Positions 11,643 through 24,595 of a stretch of 64,000 bases of DNA are shown here, piece by piece (the first letter of the stretch is position 1; the number at the start of each line of letters is the position of its first letter). The stretch comes from Xenopus tropicalis (taxonomy: Eukaryota; Chordata; Amphibia; Anura; Pipidae), in contig NC_030678.2 in NCBI RefSeq assembly GCF_000004195.4, forward strand, positions 77,435,404-77,499,403, written 5' to 3'. The translations under genes were made by a program, and so were the position numbers. The notes below the pieces were generated by a model that was not told the origin of the DNA, searched no databases, and saw only the letters and a program-made list of their open reading frames with translations.

Positions 11643-14600
11643 ACTTTAAAAAAATGTAATTGTAAATTTCAGAAGTGCTTAGAAGAGCACCCTGGGCAAT
11701 TTTCATTCATTTTTTTATGTTAACATATTCTTTAAGGGATAATTTTTTCGTGCATGGCACCCTTTGTGTGTTGTGCCTTTTGGCAATCAACATTGCTCCT
11801 GCTAAACTGCATACAATTAAGGCTGCTTGAATACCATGTCATCATAGGAGTAACTTGTGCACCTTTGCACACAATTCATTAACAAGTACACTTTTTCATA
11901 AATCTGCCCCTTAATATAACACTAATACAGTGGTTAGTAAAACTGCACTGCAGTGCAGAATGTGCTCAACTTCATCTGTATGTCATCTGTATGTACTGAA
12001 TGTGTGTATGTTTTGACAAAAAATACCAAAAAGTACCGTTATCCATGTAATGTAGACTGCAGAGTAACATTGTAATGTAGACTGAATGAACTGCAAGCAA
12101 ATTCTCATAGATTGTGGGATTTCAGCAATGCCAAAACAAAGAGCTCTGGCATCCAAGGAAAGGATGCCTCCCTCGTAAATACAGACCAGCTGACCCAGGA
12201 ATGGCAACGAACAAGTTGTTTTTTTCCAAGAGGTAAGGTAACAACCTTGCCTCAGGTGGTACTTTATCAGGGGTGCTTAAGAGCAGCCCCTGGTAACTTT
12301 GTGGTGATCAAATCGAAGTTTCAATTCTTTCAGTATAGGGGCCCCCAAACTTTTTCATCCTTGAGCCACATTCAACTTTACAAAGAGCTGGAGAGCAACA
12401 CAAGCATGGAAACGGTTCCTGGGGATGCCAAATAAGGGCTCTGATTAGCTATTGGTAGCCCCTATGTGGATTAATAGCCTACAGAAGGCTCTTTATTTAG
12501 AATAGTAGCACCTTCAGCTGGTGCTTCTTCTGTTTTCCTCTAGATATCTTTATAACTGAGCATAAGCAACAAATGATTTATGTCAAATTCTTTTATACTC
12601 TACATGCAAAATGAATCAGTTATTTTTATCACCATAGCATGGTGCAACTTTATTTAAACTAAGCGGAATAATGGAAGTAATGCTATTTAAGGCAGAGGGC
12701 AGAAAACTTGTACTTTTGAAAGGACCAGCTAAAATTCACATAATCTGTACATAAGGCATCTGTTCAATTGAATGTTGCCGTTTAAACTAGCATTGTGCCA
12801 CATATGTTCTGGCTATCAGTGTCCTCATTTAACTTCTCAACTCTGTTCCATATCTCAAGCTCCATGAATGTGTCTGGGTGGGCTGAAGGCATGTCAGCAA
12901 CAGAAATGCTTTCATCCTGGCTAGGCACACAAGTGAGCAGACACATCAGACAATATCCAACTGTTCTGCCTGTGGAAGGCGACCCTGAAAAACTGAGTTT
13001 TGCTGTTGGTATCCATAGTGCATATTATATATGTATGTTGGCCTCTTCTCCCAAATAAAAAATACATTCTGTACACAAAATGAATTTATTCCAGATATAC
13101 ACTGGAAAAAGATATATAAAAGCAATATTTTTGTCAAGAATGAGAAAAAAACTGAGTTTGTTCACAAAATGATAGTATAATATCACAAACTGCATTCTGT
13201 ATCTATAAATTTTCATTGTCTCTTTAACTGCATTTATTCTCCCAAATGAATACCGACCCAAATGTTTACATACAAAATTAATTATGCAAAAAAAATACTG
13301 CACACAAAATATAAAAGGGCAGACATGCAAGAGCACTAAGAGGCACAAGATTTGGCATTATTGAAACAACACCACTAGTCAGCAAGGCCTACACATTGTA
13401 CTACATAGGCTAATCTCACCTAATTATGTCATTAAGAGACTGCTCATAAAAACTACAGTACACAGTCTCTGGAGTCGCTAAATCCCATGGCTATACCTAT
13501 AATGTAGTATACAGGTAACAAATCACTAAGAGATTGTTCATAAGGGTACACATAGGGGCCCATTTTTTAAAGTCCGAATTTTGGACATTTAAAAGTACAA
13601 TTTGCGCGATTTGCTGAAGTCGTCCGAAGTTGCCCTGAGAAAAAACTTTGACGACTTCGGCAAATCGCGGCACCGTGTATGCCATCCCACCGGCGATTTA
13701 CATTCTAGCCTGTGGGGTGGCATTTCAGGGAAATTAGTCTATAAAGCATCTACAACTCTTCAGAACCTATTAGGGTCACTACTATAATGCATAATTTTCT
13801 CCATAAGTCCAGCATAGTTATGCCCAACAAAAATTGGCACAAACTTTTGTGTGCTATGCAGCAACACAGGCACAAAAACTGTTATTGTGAGCAAATGAAA
13901 CCCAAATTATTCTCAATACACTATAGGCCACATAGATGGGCATATGCAGAATTCTCAAGTGCAATGTATAAAGGAAGCACATAACTTTATGGCTAATCAA
14001 TGGCACATGTGTAGTACAGGTCACTTCGGCACAATGCACCTCATTTGCTATGGGTGGATTGGCACTGGGCACAAGCAAACTTAGCAGTTCAGTGTATGGT
14101 TTTTAAACATGTTTCTGTGACAGTGGGTTGCTCTCTATTTAGCATTTGCTCTTGCCCATGAATTATTCTGGCAAACAGTTCTGCACCACCTAATATTGTA
14201 CTGTGAAGTGCAATATTGTGAAGTGCGAAGTGTGAAAAAGTAAAATATGCAAATTCGGCCACCAAGACATCCTCCAGCATTCTTTAAATATTTTGTTAAC
14301 CAAACATTACTTATTGCGAGACTAATGTGAACATCTGTTCTTGTCTGTTAACAGAGAGGATAGGACCGGAGTGATGTCACTTCCATATTTACTTCCTATA
14401 CATAAGTCTTTGCAAAATAAAGAAGTTTTGGGTAATCTATAAAACAATAAAAATTAATTGTGTGTGAACCCGCAGCTTTGCAAATGATTTAAACTATGGT
14501 CATTTGTAACGTGTGTTATGCAACACTACATTTTTAAATAAGTCTTTTAGCATTTTATATTTAGCAGACATGTGACACATGGAAACAGATTCTGAGATAA

Positions 14601-15480
14601 TATTTATTTTAAAATTGAGTAACAATGTACTCAAGCCTTTGTATGCTGTATTCTTTAGTAATTTAGGGGTGCATTTGTGTGAAAACTGCCACTTGAATTC
14701 TTAACTAAGCATTTCTACAAAATGACCGTATGATTGTGTTCTGGATTTGGGAAAATTTTCCTTAGTTCAGACCACCATAAGATTCTGGTGTGACAGTACC
14801 TTTTCAGCAACTTTATCAGTATGGAGGGCAATCAATTTGTCAATATTTGAAAAATAAGTTTATGTAATGGGTCTATGCTATGTAATGGGAAACAGACAGA
14901 GCTCCTCAGTAGTGTGTACATGCTACCCATTTACATCATCAGTTGTTTCATATTTAATCAATATTTGAATTGTACAGTTGCTTGCAACAGGATTAATTTT
15001 ATTACAGTGGTGGAAGATATATCAAATAGGAGTATTGTGTGCTGTGGAGTGGGTTGTTTGGGTGCTCTTCAGGCGGGAAATGATTTAGTGAAGAGAAGCA
15101 TGGAGGCCACAGAACATTTGATTTGGGTGCCTGAGGGCAGTCCTTTATTTGAGGCTTCTGTGAAGTCTCTGTTCAAAGGTGCTAACTATTCACACACCCC
15201 CACCCCCAAAGAGTATTATAAAAGGACATCTTTGTGAGTTACACCCATACAGGGGACAAAGGCCTTGTCACCAGCCTGTCTGCTTAGACACAATTTCCTG
15301 TGGTCAGTTTAAACTGGTCCCAACCCCAGGAGATATTTGGAAGTGTTAACTCCAAAGGGCTGATGATCAGCTTTTCTCTGTTTATGTTTTTCTTTCACAT
15401 TTTTCATGTTTTCTCCTTGCGTTGTTCACAGGTTGATGGGGTGGGGGTCAGTTCACCAAGATGAAGGATCAGACAGGAGC
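11643..15480. other. Non-coding region with repeat fragments
   Basis: About 12,345-12,500 is a truncated copy of hAT family A. About 13,600-13,735 carries a copy of the GATTAGT-type MITE interior (ATCCCACCGGCGATTTACAT). A reading frame of 120 codons at 14,875-15,237 resembles no family I know and has no clear splice context. No host exon recognised. Confidence 0.5.
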
Positions 15481-15487
15481 GTAAGGG

Positions 15488-15678
15488 CGAAGACACACAG
15501 GGCGATTAGGCCCTGCAACTTTGAATTAACCTAGTCGCGGCAACTAATCGCATGACTTTTCCTCCATATAGTATAATTGCGTTGCTGGGACAAATCGCTC
15601 ATTTTCGACACGCAGATTAGTCGATGTGACTTTTTAAAAAGTCGCTGCGACTAATCGACCTGTGTGTCTTTTGCCCTT
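15488..15678. mobile_element. Harbinger-like MITE (GGGCGAAGACACAC family), copy 1
   Basis: Starts GGGCGAAGACACACAGGGCG and ends CCTGTGTGTCTTTTGCCC, with TAA on the left and TTA on the right. Interior has imperfectly palindromic GCGACTAATCG motifs. Related to 24,420-24,595 and 62,046-62,210. Confidence 0.8.
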
Positions 15679-15681
15679 AGT

Positions 15682-18100
15682 CTTAAAAGTAAATAATGAT
15701 GCATTATATATTGACTTTGGTAAAATCACCTACCACCAATTACACAACCATGGTCATGTGTTAGTTAATATTAGACAGATGCATATATATTTATGTGATT
15801 ACGTATATATATGTATATATATAATTACTGTTCTTGAACCTTCTTTCTTGTTTTTTGGCAACATGCTTTCTATGAAGTCCATGAAAATTATCATCACATG
15901 ATTAATCTGAAGCTGCCTTTACCTGGCATGAGCATTAAGATCCTATAATAAATTTAGAACATTTGAAATCTAACTGTAAAGTTAGTGAGATGCAAGGTCC
16001 AGTATGGCTTTATTTAGTCTATTCCAGTCTGGTTATCAAATGGAGAGCATTCAGACTGCAGAGAGGGTCCTAGAATATACCCATGGACAGGGCTTGGGGA
16101 AGAGGTATGGAGAGTGCTTCCGATTGCTTTCACCTTTTTAGGCAACGGAAACCAGAGTAGTGGGGGAAGAGAGGAAGATAAATATACCCAGCATTGTTGA
16201 GATTCCTGGCAATTTGAAAGGAGGGGAAAGCTGCTAAAGGGTCAGAATTTCCCATGGTACATTCAGTAGACCCTCACACAGGGAGCTAATGGGTGGTCTT
16301 AACCAGGGAACACAAGGGGAGATTATCCCAATTCCAGAACATGGTTATAATTCCATTTCCTACCCATAATTGTTAACAAATAGAATTAACAGTTTGAATC
16401 AATATTCGCACACGTGCATGCACAAATCTGAGTTAATAAGGAGTGTGGCACTAAAAGGCAAATTAAGGAAAGCTCATTGGTTTCATGAAATATATAATGG
16501 TAGCATGTTATAAAATATTATACCAGTAATACCCCCTACACAATGATTTCCACATTCTGGTTCATATTATTTACATATCTGGTTACTTCAAATAGTGATA
16601 GAATCATTTTATGTAGTTTCTTTGTGTCTGTGAATATTGTATATTTATGACTCAACCAGAATTGATCATAGCAAGAAGCTTGACTATACACATTTAACTG
16701 AACTTAGTTATTCCAGAATGACTGTTGAAGCTGGTAGAGCTCATCTATTAACTTTGTTCAAAGTGCAAAAGATCAGTACAACTTGACATGTTTTCACAAG
16801 AGTGCCAGGCAGTGTATCTGCCAAGACTGCATGTTCTCAGTTTTTCGCCTATGGGCTGGCACAAGTTAAAAGGTGAACCAGAGTGGCCACCCCAGAGGCA
16901 AGGAAGGCCCTGTCTTTACTGGCCAGGGACATAAGTTATGCAGTTTTCCACTTTCCACTTTTCAACAAAAGGGAAACCAAAACTTTTAGGCTTTACTTGC
17001 CCTTTAATATATGCAGTTTTAGCTGTCAACAAGTTGGGGGTGGGAATCAATTTAATTTGGCCCTCTCACTCCCTGCTGTGTTTTCCTAAAGCAGATAGAA
17101 GTCTCCTGATTAGCAAATTAGGTGAGCAAAGAAAAATGCTTTATTCTGGTTTACTATTGTATAGCTCTAGCAGTGACTCACCATACAAAAACAAATGCAA
17201 AAACACACTATTTAAATAAATGTTAGTTAGCCCAATGTGCCTGTGTCACTGGGGTTTATGTTTATTGAAATGCACAGCTTAAAATGATTTATTTCTTTCA
17301 AGAAAGGACCTGGAACTAAAGAATTACTAACTGTACTACAGCTCCCAGCATCCTCTGAATGCCAACAGCTGGAGTTACTGGAGTTCTATCAAATCAAAAT
17401 GTTGTGCTGCTTTTCTACTAAATTCTAGCAATGTGTATATCTCATACAAATATACCATAATATAGTTTTTCATAAACATTTTAATTAAGCATTATTAGTG
17501 GAACATATTATGTCTGTCTTGTGATTTTTTTCTGTTTCCCAAAATACAAGTTTGCTCTTCATTTACAAATCCTGGTGCAGGAATTCCTTCCAGTTGTCAC
17601 AAAGGAACATGTTGATATTGTATTATGTGAGTTGACATAAAGGACAAGCATTCAGCTGAATAACAGGTGTACCCATCTGATATTGTAAGGTCTTGAGCAA
17701 CAAAAGTGGGAATTTTTATCAAAGTGTGAGAATAGAGTTTACCCTTTAATAATATGCACCAAAGTGTCTACACAAAATGTGCTCCAATGAGGTACTTTCA
17801 AGATAAAGTTTTGGTGTTGAAAACTGAATATGATTCAACAAGAACCATTAGGGTGATGACACCTGTAAAAAATTGCCTCCCCGATGAGCAACAAAGAACC
17901 CAAAATTACCTTGCCATTGGAACTCACAGGAATTGCCGTGAGTAAAAATACAAATACAAATCCGAAACAGCACAGTTACACGATTCATATGTTTTACCTG
18001 CAGCAATTCCCATTCAGAACAATTAAGAGGTTTTTTTCAAGTGCTTGAGTTTTTTTCCACAGGCATTAAAGCACCCCAATGGGCAGTCATTAGCACACTT
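15682..18100. other. Non-coding, little recognised
   Basis: No exon or RNA gene seen. A short ACTACAGCTCCCAGCATCC motif near 17,336 resembles part of a dispersed repeat. Confidence 0.4.
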
Positions 18101-18101
18101 G

Positions 18102-18663
18102 GGGGCACATTTACTAATCCACGAATCCGAATGGGAAAAATTCGGATTAGAAACGAACATTTTGCAACTTTTTCGTATTTTTTGCGATTTTTTCGTCGCT
18201 GTTACGACTTTTTCGTAAATTGTCGCGATTTTTTCGTAGCCGTTACGACTTGCGCGAATTGTCGCGACTTTTTCGTAGCCGTTACGATTTGCTCGTATAT
18301 TGTCGCAACTTTTTCGTATTGAGCGCTCGTAAATGGCGGGTAAAACTTTTAGACTTTGCATGATTTTGGAAGCCTCCCATAGGACTCAATGGCACTCTGC
18401 AGCTCCAACCTGGCCCAAGGAAAGTCACGATACTGAAGCTTGAATGAATCCAAAACTTTCGTACTCGGCGCGATGGCTACGAAAAAGTCGCGACAATTCG
18501 CGCAAGTCGTAACGCTACGACAAAGTTGCAACAATTTACGAAAAAGTCGTAATAGCTACGAAAAAGTCGCAACAATTTACAAAAAAATCGCAAAATACCG
18601 ATCATTATGAAAAAAACGCATTCGCCCGCTTTTCGGACGTTCGTGGATTAGTAAATGTGCCCC
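18102..18663. mobile_element. Long palindromic MITE with TTTTTCGT-rich arms
   Basis: Inverted ends GGGGCACATTTACTAATCC at 18,102 and its exact complement ending at 18,663. Both arms consist of variants of GCGACTTTTTCGTA (left) and TACGAAAAAGTCGC (right), so most of the 562 bp can fold on itself. A shorter relative lies at 56,802-57,163, and an interior fragment at about 23,970-24,165. Confidence 0.88.
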
Positions 18664-18666
18664 TTA

Positions 18667-20640
18667 GTATTATCGCTCACTATGAAATTACATAATGTCA
18701 AGATTTTTTCCCTGTTACAGTTCATGGAAACCATATTTGTACAAGTATGGCATATGCAATAATCACCCTAAAATACAGTCAGAAGTATTTTTGGGTGTTA
18801 ATAGTTATGATATTGAGAAACCTAAACATTTTCTAAATAATGATATTAAAATATGTTCTGCGATTAAAAGTAAGCTTTATAATATTATTTAAGATGCGAT
18901 TTACTGTGAAATGATATTTCTATGATATAAAACCTGTATACTCCCCCACTCCCCCCTTTCTTTTTTCTGTACACCCCCCCTCCCCCTATTAAAAAGTCAT
19001 AAATAAAGATTTCAAAAATAAAATATGTTCTGTGAGTTATCCCCAAGAAAAAAGTCACAGAACAAGAATAATTCAAACCATTTTACTGCTTGAGGTAGTA
19101 GAACCAAATGACGCAGAGATTCAGAGGTAGCATACAGAAGGGAGCCTTGCTGCATTCTTTCACCCACAGAGAGTCAAACTTCCAATTTTATAACCAGAAG
19201 TTTGGCTCTTAAAGTTAAAATGCTGCTCATGACTTAAATGCAAATAAATACCTGCATTTACTGTGTGTACATTACAAAGAGTGGGTTAGGGTCGGGTGCG
19301 GTTTAAAATAATTCTGACTGTTTAGCATAAATGGCCATAAGCAACTCTTTTTCTGAAGTGCCTTTTTTTACTAGCAGGAAATGTAATAAACATTTATATA
19401 ACATAATGGAAAAAAATCTCTCACCAGCTGATAAGAATATGTTCTTTTGATAGTTCAGTCATATGGTCGAGAGTGCTGTAATCAAATAAAGCCAGCTTAA
19501 TATAATGGAACAACTAAAATATGGCATACCTATATGTGTAGCAGCATTTAGGGAATAACAAGCTTAACTCATTTTTACCAAGATACACTCAGGACAATTA
19601 CTTTAATAGAAAAATTAGTGTTACAGACAAAGTTTCAGGTTGTATGGTTATTGTCATTTTTTTCCTGAATAAATCCAGATAAATCAAAATGCTTTATGGG
19701 TTTTGTCCTCATAAACCAATAGCTCTCTTTGAATTACTTTTTTTTAATACATCAAATCTAGTCGCAGTATCCAAAGAGCCACATAACCCAAATAGTCCAT
19801 ATTTCTATGACTCCAAAAACATCAGGAGGCTCAAACAGGTTTTCCATTTTGGGCAGTTTTAAGCAGAAGCCTATAACTTGACCAGCCTGGCATTTAAGTC
19901 TTTTGAGGATGTCAAAAAAACCTACACATTACATCTCCAAATATTCCTTTTAACCTCCCCCAACTACCTCTGCTCTGGGGGGAGGGGGCTGAACAAGAGG
20001 AGATGGAATTAGGAAATCACTTTAGGTCAGCTCAGCCCTTCCAGGTCATCTTTCAGCCACATTTGTCTAGGGAGGTGGGGATGCATAGGGGAGGTCTTAA
20101 TAGTGTGTCCTAGGGTGGTGGTCATTCATTTCAGTCCAGACAGGTCTACCATTCTGCTGATTGGACAGTAGATGGTACCCCAAAGCTCTGGATGGTATAG
20201 AGATTCCCAGAGAACTCTGCATGTGCTGCTTCAAGAGAATGTGAATATGTGACATTATGGCAGCACACAGTAATGAGGACCTACATACCATTTTAGCCTG
20301 ACCTCAGATAGAAGAGACTTCCCTTATCATTGAAACTCAGCATGGCAGAAGGTAATGGGATTCTTGTGGGGGGAAGGCCTGTGAATTATATTTGAAAGGT
20401 GATTTTGCTTTGGAGATTTGAAGGGTGTTGGTGAGGAGGAGGAGGGGTGGAAGGGGGTGGCTATACTTGTTGGCCTACTATTGTCTTGCAGAATTTGGAA
20501 TCTTTTGAAAGGCAACAGCCCTCCCACCTCCATTGTTTAGTGAAGATGTAGCTAACCTTATTTCCCCATTCTGTCCCTTTAATCTCTTTTTGGGGGATGG
20601 TGGGGGTCTAACAAGCTGTATGATCTCACAAGGCTGAAGG
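18667..20640. other. Upstream region of lin28a; no gene recognised
   Basis: No coding sequence recognised. The last 250 bp before the lin28a start are locally G-rich (for example GGAGGAGGAGGGGTGGAAGG around 20,436) and may include promoter elements. I see no TATA box placed well enough to fix a transcription start. Confidence 0.4.
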
Positions 20641-20701
20641 CACCAGAACTTCAGCTGGGACAACTTCAAGGCAGACCCTTGGGATACTTGATAACTTCAG
20701 G

Positions 20702-20732
20702 ATGGGCTCTGTCTCCAACCAGGAAATCACAG
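20702..20732 (+). CDS. lin28a: Lin28a, coding exon 1 (residues 1-10 and first base of codon 11)
   Basis: Lin28a is an RNA-binding protein of embryonic and stem cells. It binds the terminal loop of pri/pre-let-7, recruits terminal uridylation and so blocks let-7 maturation; it also binds many mRNAs. The whole protein here is 195 aa (four coding exons, 588 nt with stop), close to other vertebrate Lin28a proteins. This exon contributes only MGSVSNQEIT and one base. The N-terminus MGSVSNQ is shared with mammals, and the donor ACAG|GTGAAG follows directly. The first base joins GA of exon 2 to make Gly11. The 5' UTR must lie immediately upstream, but its start cannot be read from sequence. Intron 1 is 5,378 bp. 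Confidence 0.96.
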
Positions 20733-22375
20733 GTGAAGAGCCATTATATTGGGAATATTCTGGGAAACCATAAGGACTGACCAGTCCTGAGGCACATGGA
20801 TCTCTGTGTGTGGGCTTCAGATTTTGTTTACCAAAATAAATGATCCACATGATTTACCTATACCAAGGATGGTTAAAAGAGTCCCACTAAAGGCATGGAA
20901 CTAGGTTTATTATTTTTACATGTTTCTTATGAGCCTAATTTTTTTTAATTTTAGCATTTTCAGAATTTCCTCCTTTTTTTATGGCAATGACTGGATATCT
21001 GTTAACCTCTGTTAACTATAGTTAAAAACGTCACTAAAATGTGAAAATGTTACAATTTATATTTCATTTCGTTTCACAGATTGGGCTAATCATGTTGGTA
21101 CACAAGTTTTTCCACTATACTCAGTGAAATGCACACTTTGAACTAAAAGCTATTATGCTATTATATCTTTTCCCGAATGAGTGAAAATAAGATAGAAATA
21201 ACTAAAAGTTGTGCCTTTACTTGCTATCAGATTATTGCTGGTAAATGTATTAATATTGTAAACTGAATTATTTGCTACATGTGGAATGGTTTATACTAAC
21301 ACATTTTTTTTTTAAGTTTAATTTTCTTTTTTTTCCCATTTCATTTTGATTATTGAGATTTGCTTTGCAATCAGATTATAAGTAGTAATACTATACTAGC
21401 ATAAAGTGAATTTAGTTATAAAACTGTGTTTTCATCCTGTACAGCCAATTCAAAGTAATCACTACCAACATTCTGTTCAATAGCACAATCTGGTGTGATT
21501 TGGTACACTCATGCAAAATAGCTATATGCTATATAGATAGATATATATGAAAAAAAGAAACTGAAAACTGCATGAGTAATAGGGTAGAAGTGTATATTTG
21601 ATTTTTTTCATTGGATACAGAGGCTAATACTGAAGTGGTTATACTGGCAGATTACAGTATACATCACCTTTCTCTGCATCATATAGATTTACTTGGGCAA
21701 AATGTTAAACTTGGATGTTTCTTTTTTTAAACTCGACTACTATGCAACTATTTATTTTTAGGGGGTATAATACTTAAAAATGTATTAAAATGCACATGGG
21801 CACATATATAATAGAATACCAAATATAATTTTGTATATAAATATAAATACGTTAATAATAATAGTAGTAATAGTAATATGCATATGTAAATGATTAGCTG
21901 TTGGGGGAATTCGCCTTTCCTGTTCTCTTCTTACTGTTCAGTCAAGAACTTTAAACACCTCATTATATATGTGCCAGATAATGGTTTTCAGGGGATTATG
22001 GGAGTTGTAGTTTAGCAACAGCTTCAAAGTGACTAAAGTGTGCTTTCAGCAAGTGCAAAATCCTTTTTGCTTTTGTGTGTATGCCATTACCACAATGCCC
22101 TTAAAATAAAATGTAGATTTTAAAGCATTAGTAACAGAGAGATGCCATTAGTAAGAATTGCTTGATGTTTACACCACCTTTATATCAGGAAACCTGAGTT
22201 TAGGAAAAGCACTGTTCTGCAGTAGGATGGGGGTTGGGGGAAGCAATTTTCTTGTGCTCACCCACTTCCTCATTAGGAGGGTATAATCAGCTGCAAAGAA
22301 ACAGGAAGTGAGAAGTCCAAGTTAAATGGATTACCACAATGCACTGAAAATTGCCAGCTTTTTATAGCTCTATGG

Positions 22376-22681
22376 CAGTGATCCCCAACCAGTGATTCGT
22401 GAGCAACATGTTGCTCCCCAACCCCTTGGATGTTGCTCCCAGTGGCCTTAAAGTAGGTGCTTATTTTTTAATTTCTGGCTTAGGGGCAAGTGTTGATTGC
22501 ATAAAACCCAGTGTAAAGCCAAACAGAGGCTTCTCTAGGCTACCAGCCCACTTAGAGGCTACCAAATAGCCAATTATAGCTCTAATTTGCACCCCCAGGA
22601 ACCTTTTCCATGCTTGCGTTGCTCCCCAATACTTATTCCATTTGAACGTCGCTCACGGGTATAAATGGTTGGGGATTCCTG
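22376..22681. mobile_element. hAT-type MITE (family A), inverted copy
   Basis: CAGTGATCCCCAACCAGT at the left, GGTTGGGGATTCCTG at the right. Flanks CTCTATGG (22,368-22,375) and CTCTAAGG (22,682-22,689) are an 8-bp duplication with one mismatch. Internal AGCAACATGTTGCTCCCC is shared with the other copies. Confidence 0.9.
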
Positions 22682-23327
22682 CTCTAAGGTCTAAGTTACA
22701 TACTGCATCTAGGGACTCAAGGTTAGGCTAATGGCACAGGTTGGCATTGTTCTCTGCTGGCACATCTATTGAAAAGCATATCTGCTGCCTTCTGCCCCCT
22801 CTATCTGTGTGCAATGCAGGGTTGCAATTAAGGGTAGGCAGAATAGGCACGTGCCTATGGCACAATGTTGGGGGGGGGGTGCTAGGTTTGTACCTCTTTT
22901 GTCACCTACTGCTAGTTCCCCTCCCCATGCACAATGTTTACTGCCCCAATGCACTTTATGCGCTCACTTGTTTGCGCATGTGCGTGGGGGGGGGGCAAGG
23001 TGGCCCAGCGTGGTGCAGTTATAGGCACAGGATCTAACCTGAGAGTGCACTGGCCCATGTGTCAGGGAACAGATTCTAACATTTATGAGTATGTCAGACC
23101 AGACATTTTCACCGCTGGTATAAAACTCAACCCACTGTTTTCTTCCCCAACTTTTGCATTTTTGAGAAGCCACCCAATGTCTGGCAGGCTGATGCTGTAC
23201 TTATCTGTCCACACTAAAGTCAGCGTGGGAGGAAGGGGACCAGCACCATGTGTAATCTAACCCTAAATGTTATAACCTGCTTCTTTTAGATCCCCGTTTA
23301 TTCCATCGGGGCCAACAGATGGTGTTA

Positions 23328-23729
23328 GGCTGATGCCACACGTGGCGTTTTTACGCTGCGTATTTTCTCAGCCTAAAAACGCTGCACAAGCCACACAGCC
23401 CCTGACTATGGCGTTTTTCAGCCTAGTACTGGTGACGTAGCAAATCCCGTTTCCATGGTGCAAAATAGTAAAAAACGCAGCGTATTTCCGCTAGGTCTGG
23501 CAGCTGCCTTTGTGTATACATAGGAATAGCTTGCTGTGCAAATACTGGCGTATTTTGGCAAACGCTTGAAAAATCCGTGCTAAGGCGTTTTCTAGCGTAT
23601 TTACGCTTTGTGTGGTTTGCTTCGAGTCTTTTCAAGTTATTTCTATGGATGATGATATTGTGCGTTTTTCAGCCGCCGAGAGAATTAGAAAATACACAGT
23701 GTAAAAAAACGCCACGTGTGGCATCAGCC
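23328..23729. mobile_element. PIF/Harbinger MITE with TTA target-site duplication
   Basis: Ends GGCTGATGCCACACGTGGCG and CGCCACGTGTGGCATCAGCC are exact complements over 20 bp. TTA flanks both sides (23,325-23,327 and 23,730-23,732), the 3-bp TWA duplication typical of PIF/Harbinger. The interior repeats the GCGTATTT / AAATACGC motif. Confidence 0.92.
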
Positions 23730-24204
23730 TTAAACTGCAACTACGAAAATTCTTGATTATATATTTTAGAAAGATTAAAGCTGTATCTTAAAAACTTCTA
23801 GGGACCCAAGTCAGGCTACATATAGGTGACTGCAGAGGTGGTCGAAACACCTGTGTGCAACATTAAAATTGACCAATGCCAGCAGCTTATTGGTCTGTGT
23901 ATGGTGCTTGTTGTTGCTGACTGATAGCTGGCTGAAAGCTGGCACGAACGGTCTGAAGGCGTCCAAATGTGTTTTTTTAGTAATTATAGGTATTTTTGTG
24001 ACTTTTTCGTCGCCGTAGCGACTTTTTCGTATGTTCCGCGACTTTTCCGTCGCCGTTGCGACTTTTTCGTATATTTTCCGCAACTTTTTAGTTGCGGAAA
24101 AATCAGATTGGTTTTACCACTGTTTACAATCGTTCAATACGAAAAAATCGCAACGGCGACGGAATAGTCGCGCAAAATACGATAGTCGCGGTTGCGATGA
24201 AAAA

Positions 24205-24416
24205 ACCTCTCCCACAGGAGATTTCGGAAAATCGCCGAAAAAGCCTCGAGTCTTTTTCGGCGATTTGCGCGAAATCGCGCCGCCGCGTCTGCCATCCCGC
24301 CGGTGACTTACATGTTCGCCGGTGGGATGGCAGGGGGAAGGCAACTCGGGGAGATTAGTCGCCCGCAAGCAGGGAGTTTTGCCGCGGGCGACTAATCTCC
24401 CCGTGTACCAGAGCCC
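24205..24416. mobile_element. MITE of the GGGCTCTGGCACACGGGGAG family, left-truncated copy
   Basis: Right end CCCCGTGTACCAGAGCCC is intact, followed by TTA (24,417-24,419). Inside are the family's inverted blocks CATCCCGCCGGTGACTTACA / GTTCGCCGGTGGGATGGCA and the GGGCGACTAATCTCC motif. The left end has merged with palindromic-MITE sequence. Relatives: 30,341-30,619, 36,491-36,665 and 49,328-49,604. Confidence 0.8.
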
Positions 24417-24419
24417 TTA

Positions 24420-24595
24420 GGGCGAAGACACACAGAGCTACTAGTAGCAACTACTTGTCATGGTTACAAAAATAGTAAATGCTGATCATTTGCTGATAAT
24501 TGTCTTTACGTGTGTTTTAGCAGAGGCATTGTCTATCTCATTGTCTATGGCAGGGTATTTCCTGGCCTACTAAGTAGCTTCATGTGTCTTCACTC
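24420..24595. mobile_element. Harbinger-like MITE (GGGCGAAGACACAC family), copy 2
   Basis: Starts GGGCGAAGACACACAGAGC directly after the TTA that also closes the preceding MITE, and ends near ATGTGTCTTCACTC. The interior is more diverged than in copies 1 and 3. Confidence 0.7.

Noticed and set aside
11327..11723. Several overlapping GC-rich ORFs on both strands
   Set aside because: All lie in a hAT MITE with a perfect target-site duplication.
12795..13058. ORF containing RQYPTVLP
   Set aside because: A similar RQYPTLLP is encoded near 26,927 by the same CAGACAATATCCAACT motif, so it is a shared repeat word rather than a protein.
14875..15237. 120-codon ORF (GCLGALQAGNDLVKRSMEAT..)
   Set aside because: No family resemblance or splice signals that would make it an exon; left as non-coding.
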